64,000 nt of DNA from Andrena cerasifolii (lineage: Eukaryota > Arthropoda > Insecta > Hymenoptera > Andrenidae). The DNA lies in contig NC_135122.1 of NCBI RefSeq assembly GCF_050908995.1, positions 14,796,501 through 14,860,500 of the forward strand. The letters are read 5' to 3'. Made by a program: the position numbers and the translations under genes. The notes beneath the pieces were generated by a model that saw nothing but the letters and a program-made list of their open reading frames with translations, ran no database searches and was not told the origin of the DNA. Below, one piece after another: positions 35,640 to 46,246 of the stretch (position 1 is the stretch's first letter; every line of letters begins with the position of its first letter).

Positions 35640-38256
35640 ACGACTTAAATTGACCTCGTGGAAATTTCATTGTTTAAAAATATTCGCATAGCTGTAATGG
35701 ATTATTCGTGCTTCTAATTTCATGTCAGTAGAAGAGTTCGAAAGTAAAGGAAGGTGGAATGTAAGGAAACATTGAGTTTGCTCGGTGAGTGACATTTAGA
35801 GTTCGCGCGGTCGTGATTGGATCATCGGTGTGTGCGTCAGTGAATTCGATTCCTGACATGCTGGCTAATGGAGGGATTCGGAGTTCATTACGGTACCATG
35901 GATAAAGAATCCACGGTTCCACGGCGATCATTATTGTCTCGAGGCAAGGTTGACTGAACCTCGCTGAGCTATTACTCGGAAGCAATCTTCTCTGTGAAAA
36001 AAATCTGCAAGACAGCAATATTTCCAATTCTTACGGGAGTTCTCCGCAGAATGATCCGTTAGGTTGAATCTACATTAATTTCGAGCAGAAAGTGGGTACA
36101 GTAGTATCTCCAGCATCCCGATTACTGGAGAGACAAAACTAGGTACTATTGCGAGTAGGTACACGTACCACGCGCCCCTAAATTTTCAATTTCTACTGCA
36201 TCTCCGCGTAAACATACAGAAGGAATTCTCAATTTTCAAACAAAAGGATCAAGTCCCAATTCTCCCCTAAATCTTTCAAACCTACTAATCATTTCCACAA
36301 AAAGAAGAACAGTGCAGCTGTAAAGCAGATCGCGCAACGTAGACCGCAAAAAAAAACAGAGGAATCTGATTCGATTTTATCGAGACGCAGGAAAAACTGG
36401 GACTAATTATATCCGCGATTATTTAGAAGCATAGTTTTTCCGCTCGGCGATACCGTATCGGTGCTCGGTTGCATTCTTCGCTGTCTTCCAATAAACTTGG
36501 CTGCGATCGAGCGTTGGGTAATCGGCAGCGATTTCATGAGTAGAAGGGAAAGGACGTCGGTTATCGTTTCGCGATACTGCTCGTCGTAAAAGGCACGCAC
36601 TGTCCGCGCACAGCGATACGCCGTCGGATTAATTCCGTTTGCGAAACAACGGGGCGGGCAATTATTTTTCCTGCAATTACTCGAGCGGTACGTGCGCCTG
36701 CCAACCTTGCAGCACAATTCGCCGGCACCGCTCGAACAATTGAATTTAATTAGCGTAATGGAGACCGATCGGAATGCTAATTACTTGACCGGAACGCGGG
36801 CTTTGAATTATTAGCGCACATTCCTCGGTGCCCCTTTGCGATAACCGCCTTTTACGATACGGTCCCCGTGTCCCCGAATTTCGCTGCCACCTGAATTTAT
36901 TCCCCCGCATACCTGTTCCTGGAAAGCCGCTCGATAATTTAACCCTCCTGGGAGCAGATACTTTATGGACTTGGATCGACGTTGGAGCAGGTTAACGAGG
37001 GACGAGGAATTCTTTTTCGCGGCTGCCTCGCACGGGGACCCCTCCGAGTAGTTCATTTTTCCTCGGGTTTAACGTTGCACGCGGTGGCATGCTTCTGCTA
37101 TTTTACTCGCATCTAGCTTACTTTTTATTTTAAATACGAAATTGCAGGTTACGTAGGTTAGATTCGGTCAAAAATTGTAACGTTCGCACGCGTCCATGTC
37201 ACTGAAAAGGTGTGCCAGCTCTAAACAATGACATAAAACAATTGACTGGCTATTGCGGTAGATGCGGGGGAGAGGGACGAGGTACTAGGGGAACAATCGG
37301 AATGCTCATTTCTATCGCGATGTAAGAAATATGGATTAAATTCTTATTTTGACCCGATTCGCCCTGTGATCCGATTCGACCGGGTCTACCCTACCTAAGT
37401 ACATAGATATTTGCAGGAATTTTTGATAGCGTAATCTGTGACCAAGGCGAAAGCTAGCTGCAGTAGCACGTCACGTTACAAAGATCCCAATTTATTAGAA
37501 ATCTGTGCATAGGACACACTTCCATGATCTATAATTTCTTCAGTCTCTGAATTTACATCCACGACCTAGTAATGCCTAGCTTTTCAGCCCGTCGTTCATG
37601 AAACGTCAATGCTTTCGATTCGATAGCGGAGCGGTTGCATCGAAGAACGTAATCGCGAGTGAAGACGACAGATTTACTTTCCGCGGGAGCTTCGAGTCAC
37701 GCAGCTTCTCCGCGTGGAAGGTATGCGATCTACGATCGACCGTGGCGGGGTTCTATGCAGGTTGTTACGAGTCCATCGGATCGAGATGCAGCAATCTCGG
37801 CAATGTCGCCCGATTATCGTCGCTGTACGCCCGTACGAGTATCGTTTTCCCACGGCTCTGTGTAAATATATACGCGTTGGTGACAAGCCTTTCGTAAGGA
37901 CGCACTTCTTGCGGAACTCGGCCTCGTTCGCGCAATAATTCCTGATCGTGCTCGATGGCTATCGCGGTGCACGCGCTTAGCCGTTAAGCCGCGTGCATAC
38001 TGCACCGATCTCGTGGAATCATTGAGAAACGTGTTGGTTTAATGGTAATGCCATGTCTAGTGGGGTGAGTAAATCAGATCACCGAAGATTTGGAATTTAA
38101 TCTATCAGGTGCGAGGCACTGAGAACGAAAGTGGTTTAAAAGGCAGTCTTGAAAGAGTAGTTAAAAATTTAATTTCTCCCGATCAAAGCTTTCGAAATGT
38201 GCATATCAACACGCATATACTGTGTGCTTCAAAATGTCTCTACAGATTTACAAGGC
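35640..38256. other. Non-coding stretch with a homeodomain-type motif cluster near 36,740-36,815
   Basis: No gene is supported. Around 36,740-36,815 TTTAATTAGC, GCTAATTACTT and GAATTATTAGC occur within 75 bp, all cores of Antennapedia-class homeodomain sites. At 37,600-37,900 overlapping frames on both strands are chance. One possible deleted MITE (37,288-37,391) is listed separately. Confidence 0.4.
37288..37391. mobile_element. Possible degenerate short copy of the GGGGAGACCGGGG MITE family
   Basis: Flanked by TA on both sides (37,286-37,287 and 37,392-37,393). The right end, read in reverse, is GGGTAGACCCGGTCGAAT, close to the GGGGAGACCGGGG terminus of the elements at 5,510 and 10,305. 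The left end is GGGGAACAATCGG. Only about 104 bp remain and the two ends match poorly, so this is tentative. Confidence 0.3.
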
Positions 38257-38750
38257 AACATATCGAAGTGACAATCGCAAATTTTCACGCGACTGTGGTA
38301 GAGAGTAGTTCTTAAAAAAACGTTTGACACGTATCTTTTTTTATCCACTGACATCCGAGTTGGAGGGGTGAAAACAGCACTCAAAATTGAGGGCGAGAAA
38401 CACGTTTGGTCGAATATCTTGGAAACTACTAGAGCTGGGAGAACGGTGTAAGTGGCAGAACAATGTGTTTTCTAATAAGGAATACCACTGTGCAAAAACT
38501 TTCCAAAAAAATCTGTTCGTTTAAATAATTCAATAGAAAGAAAACGATTTTTTTGGGAATTTGCTTGCACAGCGGTATTCCTTATTAGAAAATTCGACCA
38601 AACATGTTTCTCGCCCTCAACTTCGAGGTCTGCTTTCACCCCTCCAACTCGGATGTCAGTGGATAAAAAAAGATACGCGTCAAATATATTTGTAAGAACT
38701 ACTTTCTACCAAAGTCGCATGAAAATCGGCGATTCTCACTGCGATATATT
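38257..38750. mobile_element. Palindromic element, about 200-bp arms, with a deletion in one arm
   Basis: The arms are reverse complements over ATATCG...GTGA, GGTAGAGAGTAGTTCTTA, GACACGTATC, TTTTTTTATCCACTGACATC, CGAGTTGGAGGGGTGAAA, GAGGGCGAGAAACA and TTCTAATAAGGAATACC. The left arm carries about 70 bp (about 38,413-38,472) that the right arm lacks, so one arm was deleted or the other gained DNA. The G-run/TGAAA core links it loosely to 23,842-24,149 and 2,199-2,670. It is non-coding, and the target duplication was not found. Confidence 0.8.
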
Positions 38751-39418
38751 CTCTGGTGCCTGTTATAAGAACTGGGAACGTGAAGGTGGATTCTAAAAGC
38801 TTCTAATCAATCAACAACATATATGTAGATCTAGATACCTCATCACGTATCCCCCAAGATTTTACTTCGCATCACACGGCAACCCTGAATTCTTCGTGTC
38901 AAGTTTCAACCACCTCCTCCCCCTTCTTCCACCTTCACGAACCTCGAGCCTCCGAACGCATCCCTAACTTGTCCCTCCCCTATTTCAATTCCCACCCCCA
39001 GGACCTAGTTTCCACAGAAATTGAAGAGCCACGTGGAAGCTGGAGTGTGATGGCCCGTTTTCGACGGGCATCCTTGAAACGCCCGTCGATGCTCGGTCGC
39101 GTGTATTTCCTAACGATACGATCGCTTCGTTAGATGCTCGATTTTTTGCTCCAGTATGCAGACAGCTAGAAACGCGTGGTCGGTGCACGTGTGCACGTCC
39201 TTCGAGCGCCGCTTGGCGCCGGCCTGGACGACCGTAATTGCTGCATTATGCGAGTTCCACGGGAACGTTCCTCGGGACGTGTCGACGTCCAGCGACTTTT
39301 CGAATTCTTTTCCGCCAGGCTCCGATAAATACCGTCATTCCTGGCCCCGAAGCTAGCCGCTTCTAATGTAAATCTCGATCGCATTTTTCAGCCAGTCGCG
39401 GGGTGAACGTTCCCTTTA

Positions 39419-39718
39419 AGCCGCGTATTCACCTGCGCATTCGCCCCGAATGTGCATTCGGCGCGCACCGATTTTTTGCTCGTCCGGTGTTTGGCGCATG
39501 TTCGGGGCGCGGCGCGCATTCGGGCCGATCCGCTTGTTGGCGGTCCATCAAAGCGCGCATTCGGGTCCGAACAATAGCATGAAATGGACGCCGCAAATTT
39601 CACTCAACCCCGAACGCGCGCCGAATGCGCGCCGAACGCGCGCTGAGCTCCGAACGGGCAAAAAATCGGTGCGCGCCGAATGCACATTCGGGGCGAATGC
39701 GCAGGTGAATACGCGGCT
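39419..39718. mobile_element. Harbinger-like palindromic MITE, TTA-flanked
   Basis: Terminal inverted repeats of about 60 bp are virtually identical: they begin AGCCGCGTATTCACCTGCGC and run through CCGAATGTGCATTCGG to GCGCACCGATTTTTTGC. TTA lies directly outside both ends (39,416-39,418 and 39,719-39,721); a TWA duplication is characteristic of the PIF/Harbinger superfamily. The 300-bp element is very GC-rich, with internal tandem CGCGCCGAA/TTCGGCGCG words. The 112-codon frame over it is a by-product of those repeats. The arms' near identity suggests a recent insertion or gene-conversion-like maintenance. Confidence 0.85.
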
Positions 39719-39721
39719 TTA

Positions 39722-41220
39722 CCCGTTCTGTACCATTGGCAGGGATTTGCGATTTTATCTTCGGGCTTCGAAGGACGCCATTGTGTAGGTACTTCGAATC
39801 TTCATCAACGGTGCAGGCGATTAATTTGGTAATTAATAGGAAATATCTGGGTGAAATATTTTGCAGTCTTTTGTAAAGGAAGTAATGGTTTGATAAGCGA
39901 ATATATGTAATGTAATATTATTTGCGCTTGTGCAAGTAATAAGTGAACGTTCCACTTACTTTCTCTAAGCTAGTGGAAACCTGCTTTAATTTTATTTTAT
40001 CCTTGATCCGGTATGCGATCGTTGTTTTTTTGGTACAGGAAACCTTAACAAATAGTGGGGGAATTAATTTATTAGAACTGTGTATTCTTCTCTGAAAGAT
40101 GGACAGCAGCTCGATACGCTATCATCGCAGTGAACGCGCATATTCTAAATACACGTAGGAAATGTCAACCAGTTTTCAAGCAACTCGCTCCGAAGCTTAA
40201 TTACCACTTGAAACGTTGCTCAACACGGCCGGGTAGGTAGCTGTATAGAAAGCAACTTTTCAAGTTTTCATTTGTTTTCTAGGGCTTCGCGTTGAACGTG
40301 CACGTGATTAGCTCTGCCACTGTGGCGTAACAAGTTGTCACGAGCCGCCGACAAATTCTATAATACTATTTCTCTTATTGAACAGCTGTTGGGGAATATA
40401 AGCATAAATAATAACACAAACATGTATCATTTGAATGTTAAACAATTGCAATACCTACCCTCTAACGCACGCAATGTTCGTTTCAACGATTTATGCAAAA
40501 AGTTTAGACCTACGATTGCTAAATGACCATCAAAAGAAAATAGAAGCTATACAACTGAGTTGTCATAATTTAAAAAAAAAAAAAAAACAAACAGATGTAT
40601 CCGACAAAATCAACGATTCGAATTGATTTTATCGCGCGGATCGAGCGTGGTAGATGTGATCCGAATGCTCGCGATAATTCAGGGAACAGCGGAACGGAAA
40701 CGTCGATGGTAAATCGGCGAGAAAGTGCCGGTCGATTCCCGAGATGGTTGGCGCGGATAAGATCGTAATGCGGCGCGTAATCGAGCTTCCAGAATCGCAA
40801 AGTTCCCGGTCACGATCGCGACCGAGTCTTAATGGTTTTCGCGCGATTCCTGGACTATCTTTACCGCGATCTTCATGAGGCGATGTCCCATAAGGGCGCA
40901 GAAGCCGCGCGCGTAACGGCCGATGGAAATTTATTAAGAGTGGAGGAGACGATTCGTGCATGGAAAAGCGAAGGTGGATCGGCGCGGCTCGACGATGGGT
41001 CGCGTGCATCGGCGTCATCCTCCTTCCCTTTGCTATGCTAATCGATGGTATAAATTGCGCGAGATCCAGCCTGTTTTCCAGCCGTTTAAACGTGACGCTC
41101 CTTCGAGCAGTCCACTTTCCGTTCACGTGCGAAAGTGCAACCAGCTTGTGCGAGGTTCCCATGTATAAATATGGCAGGATATGGAGGCTTCGATTTTTAT
41201 AAATAACTGAACGCTCGACT
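39722..41220. other. Non-coding stretch, nothing recognised
   Basis: AT-rich to about 40,600, including an A15 run at 40,572-40,586, then GC-richer. The 208-codon minus-strand frame at 40,629-41,255 has frames of 69-80 codons opposite it, no domain, and runs into the neighbouring mobile element, so I do not accept it as a gene. Confidence 0.45.
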
Positions 41221-41224
41221 TTAA

Positions 41225-41703
41225 GGGGGCATCCTATTTTGGGGGCTAAAAACATAGCAAAATTTAGGAATTTTTTTTAAGAAACCAGCAATTAGATTCA
41301 TCTAAAACTTGAACCATTTGTTTAGGCTCTTTGAAGAAGTTGCAGTTTTTTTTAGTCATTTTGAATAATAAATATAGGAGTTATGCAGGATCGACCATCT
41401 CCCGTGCAAAATTCGTCGCCCGCTGGTGTGCGTGATGTTTATCTTGCAGGTAATCTGGAACAGAAAAATGAAACAGCGTTTTACTTTATACATGTGCAGC
41501 TTCAGTTTGATGGACCATAATACTAATTGGACAGCAGAAATTAACTCCTATATTTATTAATAAAGATTAATAGAAAAGAATATGCAACTTCCTCAAAGAT
41601 ACATAAAAACATGGTCCAAATTTCAGATGAATCGAACCGCTAGTTTCTTGAAAAGAATTCCTCAATTTTGCTATGTTTTTAGCCCAAAAAATAGGATTCC
41701 CCC
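41225..41703. mobile_element. TTAA-flanked palindromic element (GGGGGCATCC...)
   Basis: TTAA lies outside both ends (41,221-41,224 and 41,704-41,707). The inverted arms, about 150 bp, start GGGGGCATCCTATTTTGGGG and end AAAAAATAGGATTCCCCC; both contain GCTAAAAACATAGCAAAATT, TTCTTTCAAGAAAC-like segments and AATATAGGAGTTA. A unique spacer of about 130 bp separates the arms. The 479-bp copy is non-coding. It shares the TTAAGGGG start and the palindromic architecture with 13,883-14,593, but the arms are otherwise unrelated. Confidence 0.85.
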
Positions 41704-41707
41704 TTAA

Positions 41708-42970
41708 GGAATGCTGAAAGATAGAGAATTGCGATTTTGGGGGGGGATTATTAAAGAGATTATACGCCTTGGGAATGAATTTATAAGGCACGGTGGGAGA
41801 ATTAATTTGCCAGCGCTTGAGAATGAATTGGGGATAGCAGAAACATACATATTTACAATTTGTATATGATTTATTATAGATCGAGTCGATACTTGAGAAA
41901 TTGCGTATGTGTTGAGGATCTCTCATCGAACGATTAAAATCTCTGGATAAGCATATGGGATGATAAAAATTTACCTCTTAATTTACAAATAAATCGCACG
42001 GGATAGGCACCTACGTCGTTTCCGCAAAAATCCATTATAAATTCACTGGGAACGAAAAAACGATATGGTGGGTCGCGTGCAGCGTTCGACCTTTCAATGG
42101 ACAGACGTTTCGCGATGATATGCAAATCGCTTCCAAGATCGAGTAATTAAAATGTCATCTTCCATCCATCGTTCGACTTATTGCGCGACGATCGCGGCGA
42201 CATCGCGGTTATGAAGACACAAGTTAATATGATTCCCGTTACATCCGGAAATAAAGATAAACACGGCGATCGGTGGCGTCTTTTACTTTATTCGTGCCAA
42301 GGCCTCTGTTTCTTTAATCACGAGGTAATGCACGCATTTCGTTTACACGTTACCCGATCACCGTTTGCAATTCGTGATACTGTTGCAGGCGAAACACGTA
42401 ATCTCGAGCTTGTTACGAGATCGATCCAGCACGCCTACGATCTGGAATAGAGTTTGTGTACAGGCTGATCCTAGGGCGGGGGACGGATTATAGTTCTTTT
42501 GATTCCTCCAAAGCGGCCGCGTAATCGAAGCGTCTTTTTTTTTACAGCGCATATTACACCTACCTATTTCAGCGACAGCAAGCATTAAAAAAAATTGATT
42601 TTTTTGTATTCTCAAAGCACGTATTAATAAATAGAAAAAACATTCTTTTTATGACAAAAAAATTCTAAAAAAACGGTGGATAATTTTTTAGGGAGTCACA
42701 GTGGAAAGACCTCTTAACAAGAGAAGGATACCTGCTTACAAATACACTGTTTACAAATGCACTGTTGCACCTGCACTAATGTAATGACATTAGATGCATC
42801 GAATGTTTGTAAATACCCATTTCCCTTTTTATAATCAATTAAGAATACTCCATTTATTTTCCCAATTATTCGTATAAAGTTCCAATACAATCCGTTCAGA
42901 TTCGTTTATCGCACAGTATTCTAATAATTTTAGTAATAGGTATTATCCATATATTTTGTCCCATCACTAG
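41708..42970. other. Non-coding stretch, nothing recognised
   Basis: AT-rich, with a G9 run near 41,740 and T/A-rich low complexity at 42,530-42,680. No frame above 89 codons and no domain. Confidence 0.45.
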
Positions 42971-42973
42971 TTT

Positions 42974-43339
42974 GGGGTCGTCCTTAAATTACGTAAGGCT
43001 TTTTTGGGGGGGGAGAGGGGATCGCGAATTTCTTACGTTTTTTTACAAGGGAGGAGGGAGTCCGGTAGTGTCTTACGTAATATTTTTTAACCTAATTTTC
43101 AATAAATACAAATTCTATCATTAATGTCCCAGAAAAGTAGTTTCAGTTTAAATTTCCCGAAACCGAGTTAAATGACTTATATAAACCTTTAAAAGAATTT
43201 TAATAACTGAAAAAATTAGATGTAAAAAATATAACGTAAGAAGGGGGTTGCAATATCAAATCTTACGAATTCTTATACCGAGGGAGGGAGGGGGTAAGAA
43301 ATCGCCAAAATTATCCTTACGTAATTTAAGGACGGCCCC
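42974..43339. mobile_element. Inverted-repeat element with GGGGYCGTCCTTAAATTACG ends
   Basis: The ends GGGGTCGTCCTTAAATTACG (left) and CGTAATTTAAGGACGGCCCC (right) are inverted repeats of about 27 bp. Looser similarity continues inward through TTCTTACGT/TTCTTACCC and G-rich tracts. TTT lies outside both ends (42,971-42,973 and 43,340-43,342) and may be a 3-bp target duplication. The 366-bp copy is non-coding. Several TTACGTAA/CTTACG words recur inside. The superfamily is not assigned. Confidence 0.75.
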
Positions 43340-43342
43340 TTT

Positions 43343-44175
43343 CTGCATCCATAGCAAATGCTAAACAATCGAATACAGGTGCCGTTGAGCCACCTAACCA
43401 ATCCAATGGAACAAAGAGTTACGCCGCATGATCCACTGTCTAGAATCAGCCTGTACAAACGGGCACAATCGTCATAGCGCATGATCGTTCCCTTTATCGT
43501 CCTCAGCGTCGTTTTGTCGGCCAAATTGGCCACTCTCGAAACAATTGCCATGCAATCAGGCTGAAATATATTGCGCTCACGTGTCCGACATTCGTCGCGA
43601 TTCCGCGAAACAATGCGATGGGTCGCCCCCCGGGGCCTCGCCAGAACGAAATCCCGCTGTTTACTCGTTAATTCCGCCGGTGTTTTATTCGTGGGTGTGT
43701 CCTATGCCTTCCGTAATTGGCCTGCGTCAAGCCGACCTTTTCAGGGAACTCTGTTCGAAGGTTTTCGAGACGGGGATCGAGAAAGTGCCGGCCGAATCGA
43801 ACCGAAACGCTGATGAACTGAATACCGTGACGAATACGGAGTTAGAAAGCGACTTGCAGCAAGAAACCAGTGTGGAAAAATCACTGTAATTTAAATTTCG
43901 TTGGCACCTTTTGTTCGGCCGGTAGTTAGCCGTGCCTCAACTTTATTTACGATAAGAGCTCAACGCCGGTCCGGACCAGCGAGCCGCTAACGAGACAATA
44001 CTGTACTCTTGTTCCTTATATTTATCTTACCTTATTTTTTCGTTTCATGGTGACAATAAACTTCTTTTATTCTTTTGCGACCCTGTGCGTTAGCCATAAA
44101 AAAAAAACAAAGACTCCTACATAACTTACTTTCCGTTTTCTCATCGAAAGAAGCTACCGATGCGATTCGAGGGTA
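43343..44175. other. Non-coding stretch, nothing recognised
   Basis: CpG-containing to about 43,880. The 114-codon + frame at 43,545-43,889 is overlapped by an 80-codon frame in another register, with no domain. AT-rich from 44,000 to 44,130. Confidence 0.4.
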
Positions 44176-44180
44176 CCGCA

Positions 44181-44217
44181 CTAACATACTTGGCTCGCTT
44201 TTCTGTTACAGGTGAGC
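44181..44217 (+). other. Candidate recursive (ratchet) splice site with CTAAC branch point
   Basis: CTAAC (44,181-44,185), an ideal branch-point word, is followed 26 bp later by the end of a pyrimidine-rich tract CGCTTTTCTGTTACAG at 44,211, and then directly by GTGAGC. This is an AG|GTGAG junction. The donor half is slightly weaker than GTGAGT. An alternative is an exon starting at 44,212 and ending at about 44,324 before GTGAGTAGC; that stretch is open in one frame but shows no conserved domain. Confidence 0.4.
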
Positions 44218-44219
44218 AA

Positions 44220-45685
44220 AGCGCTACGAACCTGCTCCGACTTGCGATCCGAATTACCCGAAGCAAAGTGCTGCATCGTCCTACCACCGAAACAGCATCG
44301 GTATCCAGATTAAGTATCGGCACAGTGAGTAGCAAAATGATAGCGCGCTTTGCGCCAGGTGTTCGGCCGGTGCGTTAGCGAAATTATCGTTTCGTTATCG
44401 AGAATCTATTCGCGTGTGCCGTTATAGGACGTTTCGCAAGACTCTGTGCGTGAACGGTCTAGCGACGAGCCCGCGATAAATATTCCCTCCTCGCAGCGTA
44501 TTATTTCGCAAAAGGGAAAGACACCGGTTAGGCAGTCGCGTGAACTTTTGAGACGGTCGAAAGGAAAAATTGCACGGGCAAAATGTCGCGGTGTGTGGGG
44601 AGCGAGACGGGGGAGGGGGGAAGGACGTCGAGGGAAGTGAACGTCTCTGGACGTTTATTACAGCCGTGAGAAAGAAAGAGAGAGGCAGAGCAGAGGGATT
44701 GGGTGTGATCGAGAAAAGTATCCCCCCCGGAGCAGAAATTCCTGGTACGATCGTGCCGTTTTCTGTCGACACAGCCGGGGAATACAATCGATGATTACGA
44801 TCAGAAATGATGGCTCGAATGTCGTCGATCGGCGATTCCGTTGCAGCAGGCAACTCCGCGAAACGTGAGCTGCCCCTTCGATTCGATTCCAGCAAATTCG
44901 TAATGACATTTCGTGGTTGATTTGTCGTAGGCTTGCCATTTCACTGTGCCCGCTTAACGGGCACATATTGCGAGTCTGAACGGACTCGATGGGAACGAAC
45001 GCCTAGGATATGTTCGTTAAAGAAAACGCGTGAGAATAATTGCTTCGCCTCTCTTTATTATCAGAGAAGAGTTCGGTAGTCTTTCCCAGTTGGAATGAAG
45101 TTTTATACAAGTAGAAGGGGAAGTTACGGCAGCAGATATAAGAATGATTCGGTGTTATCTGTTCCATGGCACGTGTACGCAATTTTATTCGTCCCAGTTG
45201 CATACGTGTGCATCTTACGCCATATGGCAGACAGGCCGAGGCTGGCGGAGGTTACTTCTATCGCTGTATCGTGATCTCGACGATTTCTCTGGATCCACAG
45301 CGGAGGATCCACGCTCGGTGACCATTACCGTCTGTCCTTGAACTCGTCCTCAACAAGGCCCGAACCGCTGAACCTGCTTTCCTTCGTGTCCTCGCCTTCT
45401 GCATTTCCACCTCTTGTTCTCCGTTCCCGCCTTCGCGTCTTATCTGTACACTCGTTTGCATTTAAATAAGCGCGCGAGGGGCATGCTCCTCGCGCTGGAA
45501 ACAGCGGGGGTAACAAATAACCGTGCGGATCGAACTTGTGAATCATTTGTCGCAGACACGTGCGAGGCACGCTATAAAACGTGTGCCTACTTTTGTTGAA
45601 AATATTGCAGATTGTTCGGAGAATTAAAGGGGCGCGATGCTGGTGATTGTGCTGCGAGGAATATAATTAGAGGAGCTAGATTATT
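44220..45685. other. Non-coding stretch, nothing firmly recognised
   Basis: CpG-containing DNA with chance frames up to 157 codons on minus (44,422-44,895), opposed by + strand frames. No domain, repeat or RNA gene. A possible donor CACA|GTGAGTAGC at about 44,325 is noted with the ratchet site upstream. Confidence 0.4.
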
Positions 45686-45689
45686 AATT

Positions 45690-46242
45690 GAGGGGCCCAG
45701 TGGAAAACAGGCACAAAATTTGCGCTTTTTTGTACCATTAATTGGTTCCTGCAATGCAGTGTAATTCTACCACCTCGTAATATAATAGCATGTACGTTTC
45801 TCCAAGCAAAATCATATTAAATTTTAATCGCGCTGTGAAGAAAGGAATATGCGGTGGAAGAGGGGCCCATGCCACGCAGATCTTACATTCTTTACAAAAT
45901 GGATAGGAGTTTAATTATTTATACTATTATTTCTTGGTTATTTACTAAAAACACAACACATATTTAGCAATATCGTTTTCCAGTTTGTTAAAAAATATTC
46001 AAATTATAGGAGCTAATAACCAATGATTTATTCGAAGTAAAATGTACTAAAAACTGACCTAATAAAAGTAATTTTTCAGCAAAAATTTGATAACAGTTGT
46101 CATTTACCATCTAGTTCAAGTACCGCTTAAAATAATTGCAATATCGCACCGCATTTGTTATGCAAATAATTTTTCCTTCAACTTGCTTTCCCCTACAATC
46201 AGAAAACTGTGCGGCATGCGCTTGTTTTCCTCTGGGCCCCTC
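45690..46242. mobile_element. Inverted-repeat element with GAGGGGCCCAG ends
   Basis: The ends GAGGGGCCCAGTGGAAAACA (left) and TGTTTTCCTCTGGGCCCCTC (right) are inverted repeats with one internal mismatch over 20 bp. AATT stands outside both (45,686-45,689 and 46,243-46,246); being a palindrome, it can be part of the repeat or a target duplication. A further GAGGGGCCCATGCC lies inside at about 45,859. The 553-bp interior is AT-rich and non-coding. Confidence 0.75.
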
Positions 46243-46246
46243 AATT

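Noticed and set aside
40629..41255. 208-codon minus-strand frame
   Set aside because: It starts inside a palindromic mobile element, has + strand frames opposite, and no domain.
41440..41460. Ratchet-like TTATCTTGCAG|GTAATC
   Set aside because: It lies in the spacer of a mobile element and the donor half is weak.
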